The notes beneath the pieces are model-generated. The model did no database searches, was not told the DNA's origin, and worked only from the letters and a program-made list of their open reading frames with translations. From Deltaproteobacteria bacterium (GTDB lineage Bacteria > Desulfobacterota > DSM-4660 > Desulfatiglandales > Desulfatiglandaceae): a stretch of DNA of 12,178 nucleotides. Made by a program: the position numbers and the translations under genes. Below are positions 1 through 7,231 of the stretch, piece after piece; the stretch's first letter is position 1; each line of letters begins with the position of its first letter. The DNA is taken from the NCBI GenBank assembly GCA_019307645.1, contig JAFDJF010000088.1, positions 1 through 12,178 on the forward strand, given 5' to 3'.

Positions 1-300
1 CCAGCCTTTCAAAGGCCCTGTGCCCATAATCAAAAGCGGGTACGGGCGTCCGATACTGTCGCTGCTGTCTCTTGCAACGCCGCACGCAATGCTCCCCTTT
101 TTATAGCCCCTGGCCCAAAAGCGCCAGGAATAAATTAATGGGTTAGCATTTTTTTCCGGATTCAATTTCCGGAAACCGTTTTCGATCCAGTCAGAAAAGG
201 CCTGTAAAAAAGGATCCTCAGGCCCTGCCCTGAAATAATCCTTGCCCACGGGATGTTTCCCGTATGCACCCCAGTTCCATGAATTTTTTGATCTCATCAT
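1..300 (-). CDS. tagF: TagF/ImpM-family T6SS accessory protein, N-terminal part (runs off the left edge)
   Basis: Only the first 100 codons are present. The start is the ATG at 300-298, which overlaps the tssM stop codon as ATGA, so the two genes are probably translationally coupled. The visible peptide has the layout of the TagF N-terminal domain. It opens with W10-G-A-Y-G-K-H-P-V-G-K, matching the family's usual WYGKLPxxGDF-like start. An F-x-x-W-I segment follows around residues 35-39, and the signature S-x-D-S-I-G-R-x-Y-P-L lies at about 79-89. In Pseudomonas, TagF is a post-translational repressor of T6SS assembly, acting alongside or in parallel with the threonine-phosphorylation pathway; in some bacteria it is fused to the PppA phosphatase. 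Here a PP2C-type phosphatase is encoded separately at the other end of the cluster, which fits that partnership. The C-terminal half cannot be judged. The family call is good, while the regulatory role is taken from homologues. Confidence 0.78.
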   Translation of the reverse strand, partial: MMRSKNSWNWGAYGKHPVGKDYFRAGPEDPFLQAFSDWIENGFRKLNPEKNANPLIYSWRFWARGYKKGSIACGVARDSSDSIGRPYPLLIMGTGPLKGW

Positions 301-2498
301 TCCCGGCATTCCACAATATCTTCCGGAGCCCTTCCCGGTGTATTTCTAAAAATACTCAGCACCGGCTCATGCCTGCTGAACCTGTACTTCACTTTGATAT
401 ATCTGATTCCCATACGTTTAAGTGCCGCCTCGTCATCAGGAAATCCGGCAGGATAAAAAACACGCTGTCCTTTGGAAAAATCATTCAGGAATCTGGGAAA
501 GCCATAAAAACCCGTATATTTTTTGGTCAAAACAAGATTCCCCACATTGATGGTAAAAACAAGGTCCGAACAGTTATTGGGCGACCAGTTAAAAGTCTTT
601 TTCACCGGGTAGTTGTAATTTACCAGGGTCCGGGTTTCGTTGGCACACTGCAGTTCGATACCGGTTGATTCCACTCCCAGTCGAGGCCCTTCATACGATG
701 ATCTAAACTTTGTATCAGTAGGCAATCCGGTTATAGAGACTGCATAACTGTCTCTGTAAACTCCTGATTTTATCTTTGCGCCTTTTGTAATAAAACCCAG
801 AAACTCTTCTGAAAAAGGAACGTGCCGTCCCAGGATCTGTTTGGCATAATACCCTTTGTTCCGATCCCGGCCGACAAACGGTGCCGCCGAACCCTTGATG
901 AACTTGACGGCATAACCGTCTCCACCGAACAGAATCCGGTTGGCACGTTGTTGATCCGATACCCCCTGAATTTCTATTAAAACCTCTTTTTCCCACAGTT
1001 TCTGGAGATGGCAGGCGGTTTCTCCTGAAACAAATGTCAAAAGAAAATCAAGCGGTCCTGTTACCAGATTCCAGAACATCTCTTCTGATGCCCCGGCACT
1101 CGCAACTGACGTCTTGAAACTGTTGACAGCATTCTTAGCCCTGAAAAAAGGGGACTTATCTGTGGTCGGATCTTCACATTCATATGCCTCCCTGGCGATC
1201 TGATAGGCGGCCATCCTGGAAGAAGATGCCGGCGTAATTTCCGCCAGGGCGTCAAAATAGGTGCGAAGGGCCTTCGCAATCACCAGTCGGGACTCAACGG
1301 TCTCTCCTTCCCGAAGACCTCCCGTGTTTTTTCCCAATTTTGAAATTATTTTTTTCCCTTTGCTTGACGCCTTTGTCATGAAACCTTTTCCTTCAAGGGA
1401 TACCAGCTTACTTGCGGCCACTGCATCCTTGAACTCATAAACAAGCTTTACCCAGGAAGGGTTGTCATCCCCGGTTGCAAATGGCTCCAGCTCTACGGCC
1501 ATCCGGTCAAGCAGTGAAATATAAGGCCCCTTTTCCGTACCGGTTCTCGATGCAGCCTGCTGCCACTCCTCCCTGATCTTCAATCCCTCGGAACCTTGCG
1601 GGAAAAGACTACCGAAATTATACCATGCATTAACATAGGCCTTTTTGTACCACCTCTGAAAATCCATTTTTTTGGTGGTAATGATCAGAGGGTCAGTGAG
1701 AGCCGACTCCATCTCTTTAACGAACGAATCGATCTGCTCATTACCGGCCGGCGTGAACGCCGCGGGAACAATCGCTTCATCGGGTCCGGACCCGCTGCCT
1801 CCCCAGAAATCCCTCAGGGTCAAGGCAGCGAGAGAAGGATTCTGATTGGCCCAGGTGACAAGCCATTGAAAGTTGGCCCCTTCCAGGCTCAGAACATGTT
1901 TCAGATACTTCTGTAAATCATTCATCTCCTGATTGAGGCTGCTGGAATCCCGGCTCCACGCCAGATAGCAGAGGTACATATCCTCAAACAGATTTCTTAT
2001 TTCCGGTATGAGTCTTCTGTCCGCCACAAGGACCAGCGGCCCGTAAGAAGCCTGAGGCCGTGACCGGAGCATTTCAAAGTCTTCACCCTCCAAACGGGCC
2101 CTCAGTATATTGATGCGTCTGACAAGGTGGGGCACATGGGCACCCATATCCTCTTTTGAAGTCAGCATGGAGAATCGTGCGACGCGACCGGCCATCTGTT
2201 TATCAAAGGAGACCAGAAAACCGTCTTTGAACTGTTTGCAGTACCTCTCCTTGAGACGACTTTCAACATTTATGCTCTCATTCAGCCCAAATCTGGGGAC
2301 CCACCAGCTGAGGTTGTGATCCTCCACCTCCAGGATCGCCTGACGGAATCGATCCATAATACTTGCATCTGACAGGATTTCTCCCTGTAACACAGGCGGC
2401 GTTTTGAATTCATTGGAAACCAGTCTCAACGTCCCCGCAGGTTCTTTACAAAGGAAAAACTCAACAAGCCACACAGTGCAATGATAATGGCGACCCAT
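297..2498 (-). CDS. tssM: TssM (IcmF) C-terminal part: periplasmic region, downstream of a frameshift
   Basis: This open frame holds the periplasmic two thirds of TssM, the inner-membrane protein that spans to the TssJ lipoprotein. Homologous sequence begins at about T-L-R-L-V-S-N-E-F (near 2430) and runs to the stop at 297. The central part is mostly helical. Towards the end it has the typical L-W-x-x-x-V-L stretch followed by a domain ending in Y-T-G-F-Y-G-F-P-R-F-L-x-D-F and a PVLSIF tail, as in deltaproteobacterial TssM proteins. The frame's own ATG at 2498 has no convincing Shine-Dalgarno site, and its first 20 or so residues merely read the DNA of the third transmembrane helix in the wrong frame. 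It is therefore best seen as the second half of one gene that starts at 3811. Restoring one base gives a protein of about 1171 residues, a normal TssM length. The stop overlaps the tagF start. Confidence 0.85.
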   Translation of the reverse strand: MGRHYHCTVWLVEFFLCKEPAGTLRLVSNEFKTPPVLQGEILSDASIMDRFRQAILEVEDHNLSWWVPRFGLNESINVESRLKERYCKQFKDGFLVSFDKQMAGRVARFSMLTSKEDMGAHVPHLVRRINILRARLEGEDFEMLRSRPQASYGPLVLVADRRLIPEIRNLFEDMYLCYLAWSRDSSSLNQEMNDLQKYLKHVLSLEGANFQWLVTWANQNPSLAALTLRDFWGGSGSGPDEAIVPAAFTPAGNEQIDSFVKEMESALTDPLIITTKKMDFQRWYKKAYVNAWYNFGSLFPQGSEGLKIREEWQQAASRTGTEKGPYISLLDRMAVELEPFATGDDNPSWVKLVYEFKDAVAASKLVSLEGKGFMTKASSKGKKIISKLGKNTGGLREGETVESRLVIAKALRTYFDALAEITPASSSRMAAYQIAREAYECEDPTTDKSPFFRAKNAVNSFKTSVASAGASEEMFWNLVTGPLDFLLTFVSGETACHLQKLWEKEVLIEIQGVSDQQRANRILFGGDGYAVKFIKGSAAPFVGRDRNKGYYAKQILGRHVPFSEEFLGFITKGAKIKSGVYRDSYAVSITGLPTDTKFRSSYEGPRLGVESTGIELQCANETRTLVNYNYPVKKTFNWSPNNCSDLVFTINVGNLVLTKKYTGFYGFPRFLNDFSKGQRVFYPAGFPDDEAALKRMGIRYIKVKYRFSRHEPVLSIFRNTPGRAPEDIVECRE
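2426..2446 (-). other. Frameshift site inside tssM (G4 run at 2433-2436)
   Basis: On the coding strand the upstream frame reads F-V-K-N-L-R-G-R and then stops (TGA at 2428-2426). The downstream homologous frame reads T-L-R-L-V-S-N-E-F and lies one base back (-1). Adding one G to the run of four (CTGCGGGGACG) joins them as K-N-L-R-G-T-L-R-L without loss. A one-base deletion in a homopolymer, genuine or from sequencing, is the simplest reading. A tetramer A-AAG sits just upstream (GTA AAG AAC), where a -1 slip would also reach the downstream frame. I see neither a classic slippery heptamer nor an obvious stimulatory stem next to it. Confidence 0.8.
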
Positions 2499-3811
2499 GA
2501 AGTCAGTCCCATGTTTTTGGTCAGTCGGTTCCAGTGAAGACTCCGTTGCGTGGGCACAAACAGTCTTCTGTCACCGGGCAGGATGCGAGAGAAAAGGTCG
2601 TGCAGAAACAGCCCCTTGTTCGTACCGGGTAGCGCTTCTCCGTCATCAATCAAGCCCAAAGCCTTCAAAAAATGGGAGAAAGGTCTGCCCTCCTGCCGGC
2701 CGCTGCTGTAAAATATCCCTCTTAATATGGGGGATTCCTGATAAGGATTTTCCTGAAACGCCCCTTTGATAAAGGCGAACATACCGGGTTTTAACCTTTC
2801 GAACTCTTCAGGGAAAAGAAGGAGGCTCGGATCGATCCCCTTATCAGCGCCCCTGGACCCTGTCCTGTGGAAAAGCAGCAGCCTCAGATCTCTCAGGCGT
2901 TCTCCCATGGAAAAAATCGATCGATCCAGAAACGTGGCAATATCTTTCGATAATTCATGGTTCAAAACACCCATGGCCTGGTCGTGAGCCTTTTCCGGCA
3001 GATGATCGCAGAACTGGGTCATCCCCTGAATCAGATCGCACTTGGTCACAAGGACGTACACGGGAAACTTCGCCCCCAGAACGCGCATCAATTCATCAAT
3101 ACGGCGCCGGATGTTTCGCCCGTCGTCTTCCAGGATTTCGGATCCGCCTTGGAGTAATTTATCGGCGCCCACGGTGACAACAAGCCCATTGATCGGTTCC
3201 TTTTTTCGGAATTTGATAAGCTGTGCGAGGAATTTTTCCCATTCATCCTTGTCACGGCCTTCGTCCACCGGAATGGCATACCGGCCTGCGGTGTCGAGAA
3301 TAATGGCCTGTTCAAAAAACCACCAGTCACAGTTTCGTGTGCCGGATATGCCCGAAATTCTGCTGATCTCTGTAAATGGTGATGAAAGGCGCGCGCTTTG
3401 AATGGCCGTTGTCTTGCCTGTGCCGCTCTCACCGATCACCATATACCACGGGAGTACGTAAAGCGGATTTCCCTGTTTTTTCAGGTGAGACGCCTTAAGG
3501 GCATCGATAGCCTCTTTCCAACGGTCCTGGAGTTCCTTTGAAGCCTCCTTTTCCTTGTCTCCAAGGCCGCTCATATGGGAATTGTCCTGCTCGATGACCT
3601 GATGAACAAATTGTTCTTCACTGCGTCTGATCCATATCTTTTTCAAGAAGACCAGGGCAAGGCATAGGCCCAAAAGGCCTATCAAGACAAAGAAACCGAC
3701 CCACCACGGCCAGCCAATGATCAAAACGATCCCGAACACGAATAAAACTGCCAGCAGGACTGCTGAAGCGATAAGGATGATCTTTAGAATTTTTGAAAGC
3801 CCTTGGTTCAT
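2426..3811 (-). CDS. tssM: TssM (IcmF) N-terminal part: membrane anchors and cytoplasmic NTPase-like domain
   Basis: TssM is the inner-membrane core of the T6SS membrane complex. This part encodes 461 residues before a premature stop. Two transmembrane helices are clear at about residues 9-33 and 37-57. A cytoplasmic domain follows with a Walker A motif GESGTGKTT (127-135), a DTAGRY segment (173-178) and a TKCDL motif (256-260) typical of the IcmF GTPase-like fold. A third hydrophobic helix (about 435-454) leads to the periplasm, immediately before the frame is lost. I chose the ATG at 3811 rather than the longer frame from 3910. It overlaps the tssL stop as ATGA and starts directly ahead of the first membrane helix, as in homologues; the extra 33 upstream residues read tssL DNA. 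With an intact Walker A, an ATP- or GTP-binding form is expected. If the frameshift is real, the product would lack the periplasmic domain that contacts TssJ. Confidence 0.9.
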   Translation of the reverse strand: MNQGLSKILKIILIASAVLLAVLFVFGIVLIIGWPWWVGFFVLIGLLGLCLALVFLKKIWIRRSEEQFVHQVIEQDNSHMSGLGDKEKEASKELQDRWKEAIDALKASHLKKQGNPLYVLPWYMVIGESGTGKTTAIQSARLSSPFTEISRISGISGTRNCDWWFFEQAIILDTAGRYAIPVDEGRDKDEWEKFLAQLIKFRKKEPINGLVVTVGADKLLQGGSEILEDDGRNIRRRIDELMRVLGAKFPVYVLVTKCDLIQGMTQFCDHLPEKAHDQAMGVLNHELSKDIATFLDRSIFSMGERLRDLRLLLFHRTGSRGADKGIDPSLLLFPEEFERLKPGMFAFIKGAFQENPYQESPILRGIFYSSGRQEGRPFSHFLKALGLIDDGEALPGTNKGLFLHDLFSRILPGDRRLFVPTQRSLHWNRLTKNMGLTSWVAIIIALCGLLSFSFVKNLRGR

Positions 3812-4488
3812 TGTGGCACCGTGTGTAATAGGTTTTCCCCGATATTCCCTAGAATAAACCAGTAAACCAGAAACAAAAACAAGTAAAGGACAACAGGGAA
3901 TGCAATACAAAGAAGCGTAAATGTGGAGAAACTTCCTTTGCCTTCGTCGGACGTCAAATCAACGGATTCAGAAGGATATGCATCCGGGAACAGATCTTCT
4001 TTTTCCAGTGAAGGAAGTCCCATGGAGCTGCCGGTGAGAAGTTTAAGATTCGACGTCTTGACTTGTTCCAGGAGATAATCGTCCCCTTCATGGCAGAAGC
4101 GCCCCGAAAAACCCATGGCCAGACAAAGATAATAGACCTCCCTGACATCTCTCTGATGGGGACCGATTGCATTTAACCGATCAAAAAAAATCTCACCGGC
4201 ATCGGTTGTCTGATAATAAAAGCGCTGGAGTTGCTCCCCCTGCCAACGGTTTTTTTCATTCCAGGAAGAACTCAGGATAGCCTCATCAATCCAGGCAAAG
4301 ATAGCGAATCGGGCCAGGTCATAGTCTTCCTGGGAAAAATTCCCCTCATTGAGGGCTTCCTGGCTCTCTGAAATCAGCCGCTGTATGTCGGCCTTCACCT
4401 GGTCAAAGGAAGGCTGCCGGGTGTTTACTGTTTTTAAAAAATAGGCCACATAGGCGATTAGTTCCGCAAAACAATCAGTCAGGCGCAT
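3808..4488 (-). CDS. tssL: TssL (DotU/ImpK family) T6SS inner-membrane protein
   Basis: TssL is a cytoplasmic-facing, tail-anchored inner-membrane protein. It binds TssM and docks the baseplate through TssK. The 226-residue product has the cytoplasmic hook-like helical domain with the family signatures F-A-I-F-A-W-I-D-E-A (61-70) and Y-L-C-L-A-M-G-F-S-G-R-F (120-131). One long C-terminal transmembrane helix at about 189-213 is followed by only 13 residues. There is no OmpA-like peptidoglycan-binding extension, so this is the short form; peptidoglycan anchoring, if any, must come from another protein. The ATG at 4488 is preceded by GGGAGAGG, which itself forms the end of tssK. The tssK stop lies one base upstream, and the gene's own stop overlaps the tssM ATG. 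The call is secure. Confidence 0.93.
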   Translation of the reverse strand: MRLTDCFAELIAYVAYFLKTVNTRQPSFDQVKADIQRLISESQEALNEGNFSQEDYDLARFAIFAWIDEAILSSSWNEKNRWQGEQLQRFYYQTTDAGEIFFDRLNAIGPHQRDVREVYYLCLAMGFSGRFCHEGDDYLLEQVKTSNLKLLTGSSMGLPSLEKEDLFPDAYPSESVDLTSDEGKGSFSTFTLLCIAFPVVLYLFLFLVYWFILGNIGENLLHTVPQ

Positions 4489-4489
4489 T

Positions 4490-5875
4490 CTAACCTCTCC
4501 CTACAATCATCAATTCTACTTTTAAGTCTTCCGGGGCAGTGTCCCAATATAAAGCGATATTCCGGCCTTTTTCCACCTGAGCCCATTGCTCGGTGTGGTG
4601 GTCAATCTGAAAATAGACAGCATGAGCCCGGCGGGGCAATTCCTGGGGCGGCACCGGAAGATGCTCCAGTCTGACCCCTGGAAGCGCGCGGGCAATAAGA
4701 ATGGGCAGAGATTCACGTGAGCCCAGTTTTGCAACCGTCTCCAGGGATTGAAGCATGGCTTTGTGGTCTCCCTCAGTCTCCAGAACCAGATAGAAACGGT
4801 TTCGCCCTTCAAATATCGGCGGGGGCAGCTCGCCGGCATAATAGGTGCCATCAAATATAAGCTGAAACACATATTCCGGGCCGGCTGTAATTTCATCCAG
4901 AAGCTGGGTGACCAGGTCCTGAGCTGTTGAAAAACAATCCCACAGGCCCCGGTGATCGTAACCGGAAAGCAGGCGGGTTCCGTCTTCCAGTTCTCCCGCC
5001 ACATTGACACGTTCGGAAAAAGATGAGAGTTCACCGATTAATTGTCTTAGGATGCCATACACTCTCCAGGGGTGAACCTGCTGCGATTCGGTAAAATGAT
5101 AAAAAAGAGGGATGTAACGGTTGAGGGACCTCAATGCCAGAAGATAGACCATATCTCTCGCACCAAACTCGGCAGTGTGGATGCCCATTTCCTGTTTATA
5201 CGATTCAAGTTGCCGGCCGCGGGATGAGATCTGATCTCTGATCTCATTGATAATCCTCATAAGGGGCTCAGAACTGGAAAGGGTAAGACAGGGGGGGGCA
5301 AAGCGTTCGGACAGAGTAATCTCTTCACCTTGCCTTTCCAGTTGAGCAACAGGAATAAGGACATGGTCGCCCAATTGATCGGTTTCTGTTTCCCAAAATA
5401 TCTTCAGAACGTGGTGAAGTTTCTTGAGCTCAGCAGGCGGACCGTTCTGATGCACATCCGGAACTTTTTCCGGATCAGTCTTTGTTGCAAACCGGGTTGT
5501 TACTTCTGAAAGCTTTTCCGGTCCGGAAACAACGGTCACATTTTCCCCCGCGTCATTCCATTTCTTCAGACCTACATATACGGTAAAGGGTTTGCCTCCC
5601 TCCACCCACGCCTCATCAAAAGAACGGGCATCAATAACCGCGTTCCCGGGGAAAACGACATAAGTCATGTCCGGGAACAGAAACTCTCCCCTGAGGAGAT
5701 TAAAAGAAAAATTTCCCAGACCGGCTTCCTGAATTTCCAGCCCCCCGGTACCCCAAAGGTGTGGTTGAATGAACCTGTGAAAAGGTGTCAGCAAAGACTG
5801 AAAATGCAGATCTTCCTGTTGAAAATGGTGTGGCTGCAAAAAAAGGCCTTGGTGCCAGAAAAGAGGTCTCTCCAT
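4490..5875 (-). CDS. tssK: TssK T6SS baseplate-membrane adaptor
   Basis: TssK is a cytoplasmic baseplate subunit that connects the wedge complex (TssF, TssG, TssE) to TssL and TssM. The 461-residue product opens with W-H-Q-G-L-F-L-Q-P-H-H-F-Q (7-19), the family's hallmark start in which W-x-x-G-x-x-L-x-P-x-H-F-Q is nearly invariant. Its length is close to the usual 440-460. The middle contains a long helical stretch (about 205-235) ahead of A-L-R-S-L-N-R-Y-I-P-L, and the C-terminal third has the expected mixed strands ending in V-E-L-M-I-V-G-R-G. The start at 5875 follows the tssJ stop by four bases, and the end of tssJ supplies purine-rich sequence (GGAAGG, AGGG) as ribosome site. Nothing unusual is seen in the protein. 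Confidence 0.95.
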   Translation of the reverse strand: MERPLFWHQGLFLQPHHFQQEDLHFQSLLTPFHRFIQPHLWGTGGLEIQEAGLGNFSFNLLRGEFLFPDMTYVVFPGNAVIDARSFDEAWVEGGKPFTVYVGLKKWNDAGENVTVVSGPEKLSEVTTRFATKTDPEKVPDVHQNGPPAELKKLHHVLKIFWETETDQLGDHVLIPVAQLERQGEEITLSERFAPPCLTLSSSEPLMRIINEIRDQISSRGRQLESYKQEMGIHTAEFGARDMVYLLALRSLNRYIPLFYHFTESQQVHPWRVYGILRQLIGELSSFSERVNVAGELEDGTRLLSGYDHRGLWDCFSTAQDLVTQLLDEITAGPEYVFQLIFDGTYYAGELPPPIFEGRNRFYLVLETEGDHKAMLQSLETVAKLGSRESLPILIARALPGVRLEHLPVPPQELPRRAHAVYFQIDHHTEQWAQVEKGRNIALYWDTAPEDLKVELMIVGRG

Positions 5876-5879
5876 ATCC

Positions 5880-6470
5880 CTATTTTCCTTCCTCTGATTT
5901 TTCTTTCTCTTGTTTTTCTTCCTCCGGTTTTCCTTCCTCTGAACGGGAGGAATGTATCTGCTTCGGTCCCAGCAGCAGTTCGATGGTCAAATTTCCCAGC
6001 GTTGAATACTTATTCATCAACATAAGACCCCTTCTTCTTTGAACCACCGGAATCTCAAACAGTCGCGTTATCCTCTCTTTTCGGATCAAATAATAACCGG
6101 CCACAACAGCCACATATTTTGCGTCCTCGGCCCGGTCCAAAGAAATCTTCAGATCCCGGCCCGGGTGAACGGTCAATCTCTTGGAACTGACCACACTCAT
6201 ATCAAAAAGGCTGCATTCCAGGAGTTGGTAAAGGCCGTCTTCGTCATTGGCCAGCTGATTATACGCATTCGGGTCTCTGAGTTGATATACGCAGACATGG
6301 AGGGTGTGAGGCATGCCTGAGTTGAAATTGAGTTTAGGATCAGACCTCAGTTGGAGATGGATAGACTCCTTTTCATACTTTGTTTCAGGAGAAGAAATAG
6401 GTTGGGACGCACACGAACAAACCCAGAAAAGACCCAGGATCAGGCACAACAACTTGACATATTTTTCCAC
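5880..6470 (-). CDS. tssJ: TssJ T6SS outer-membrane lipoprotein
   Basis: TssJ is a lipoprotein on the inner face of the outer membrane that holds the periplasmic end of TssM. The 196-residue product has a short positive N-terminus, a hydrophobic core (about 6-17) and a V-C-S-C lipobox, so Cys20 would be acylated. The mature part is strand-rich, with the TssJ-like pattern of V-x-V-Y-Q-L-R-D-x-x-A-Y (about 60-71), a loop with F-D-M-S-V-V, and a G-R-D-L-K-I segment. An unusual tail of about 25 residues follows the fold; it is almost entirely Glu and Lys and is encoded by a purine-rich tract. The start codon is GTG: the nearby ATG is out of frame, and a near-perfect Shine-Dalgarno site lies just ahead of the GTG. 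It sits between the TagH-like gene (28-base gap) and tssK. Confidence 0.85.
   Translation of the reverse strand: MEKYVKLLCLILGLFWVCSCASQPISSPETKYEKESIHLQLRSDPKLNFNSGMPHTLHVCVYQLRDPNAYNQLANDEDGLYQLLECSLFDMSVVSSKRLTVHPGRDLKISLDRAEDAKYVAVVAGYYLIRKERITRLFEIPVVQRRRGLMLMNKYSTLGNLTIELLLGPKQIHSSRSEEGKPEEEKQEKEKSEEGK
5883..5942. repeat. 15-bp direct repeat in a pyrimidine/purine-biased tract at the 3' end of tssJ
   Basis: On the plus strand, TTTTCCTTCCTCTGA occurs at 5883-5897 and again at 5928-5942. The sequence between is almost pure pyrimidine apart from a few G's. On the coding strand it encodes the Glu/Lys-rich tail of TssJ. A tract like this can change length by replication slippage, which would vary the tail length and possibly the distance to tssK. 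Confidence 0.8.
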
Positions 6471-6474
6471 TTTG

Positions 6475-6484
6475 TCACCTCCTT
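6475..6484 (-). promoter_or_regulatory. Strong Shine-Dalgarno site that sets the GTG start of tssJ
   Basis: The coding strand reads AAGGAGGTGA, a ten-base match to the complement of the 16S rRNA 3' end, with the GTG at 6470 at suitable spacing (seven bases from the GGAGG core). It decides the choice of GTG over any downstream ATG. It suggests that TssJ is translated more strongly than its neighbours despite its weaker start codon. Confidence 0.8.
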
Positions 6485-6498
6485 AAGGCGAGCCCTTA

Positions 6499-7227
6499 CT
6501 ATTCGGACAGCTTCTGGCAATTCTTCTCAAATTCTCGCAAAAAATCTTCCATAAAACGTCCGGATTCAAACCATTTCTTACATGAACGAAATTTACTTTC
6601 ATAGATTTCAAAACACTCTGCCTTGCGAAGCGGGCCAAATTTTAATCCGCCGCCCCCTGATGCTGAAATCCTGTCAGGATCCAATTCATCGAGGATCTCT
6701 CTCACCCTGGCATGGGCCGCGTTTTTAAAGGCCTGCTGCGTTGTCAAAAACGCCTTCTGTATCTGTCCAAGATAATTTTCAAGGGATTTCGCCTGGCTTC
6801 CTCCTTCCAGTTGAGAACCGATGACATATCTGATCGTTTCATCTCCGGTATTTTCGGCAAACAGGGTCAAATTAATCACACCGATAAGTTGATTGAGTGC
6901 ATTAAAAATCGTATTTAAGGATTCTGCCAGCCGATCTAGAACCTCTGCTGATGAGAGATCGGCCTGGGAGATATCTCTGCCGAGCAGCAATGAAGAAACT
7001 TTTGACAGGACATCTTCCTCCACCTCCGTACTTCCGGATGCGTCAGTGAGGCCCCCATTGAATTCATCCTTCAGCTTCTCAAGCAGCTCCAACCGGCCGC
7101 CAGGAGTGAGCGCCGTCAGTTTTTTCCCCAGATGCGCTTCTATCAAAGCCTCAGCCCGGGATATATCTGACTGATAGATATGCCTGATTTCTTGGGCCAG
7201 TTGCCCTGTGGGATACTGGTTGCTCAT
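6499..7227 (-). CDS. Stand-alone protein resembling the C-terminal domain of T6SS FHA proteins (TagH/Fha)
   Basis: The product has 242 residues when started at ATG 7227. That ATG is four bases after the upstream stop and is preceded by AAGG-type ribosome sites; a longer frame from 7254 would only read the end of the upstream gene. The second half resembles the conserved C-terminal domain of T6SS FHA proteins. A helical segment leads to A-R-V-R-E-I-L-D-E-L-D-P-D-R-I, then G-P-L-R-K-A-x-x-F-E-I-Y-E-S-K-F, and F-L-R-E-F-E-K-N at the end. This parallels the family's ML-x-x-FDPERLE ... YWELYRxxY ... F-x-x-EFxxAYE pattern. No FHA domain is present: there is no R-x-G-R ... S-R-x-H pattern, and the N-terminal half is acidic and helical. 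It is likely cytoplasmic. In homologues the FHA protein links threonine phosphorylation to T6SS assembly. The family assignment rests on remembered patterns, so it is moderate. Confidence 0.55.
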   Translation of the reverse strand: MSNQYPTGQLAQEIRHIYQSDISRAEALIEAHLGKKLTALTPGGRLELLEKLKDEFNGGLTDASGSTEVEEDVLSKVSSLLLGRDISQADLSSAEVLDRLAESLNTIFNALNQLIGVINLTLFAENTGDETIRYVIGSQLEGGSQAKSLENYLGQIQKAFLTTQQAFKNAAHARVREILDELDPDRISASGGGGLKFGPLRKAECFEIYESKFRSCKKWFESGRFMEDFLREFEKNCQKLSE

Positions 7228-7231
7228 GTCC

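Noticed and set aside
264..668. Plus-strand open frame opposite the tssM 3' end
   Set aside because: It is antisense to a clearly conserved TssM domain. The protein has no family resemblance.
2426..2446. Programmed -1 frameshifting as the main explanation for split tssM
   Set aside because: Only an A-AAG tetramer is present; there is no classic heptamer, upstream Shine-Dalgarno stimulator or evident downstream hairpin, and tssM is not known for recoding. A lost G in a homopolymer is simpler.
2438..2498. Independent start of the C-terminal tssM frame at ATG 2498
   Set aside because: There is no ribosome site, and the first 20 residues have no transmembrane or family character because they read the third membrane helix in the wrong frame.
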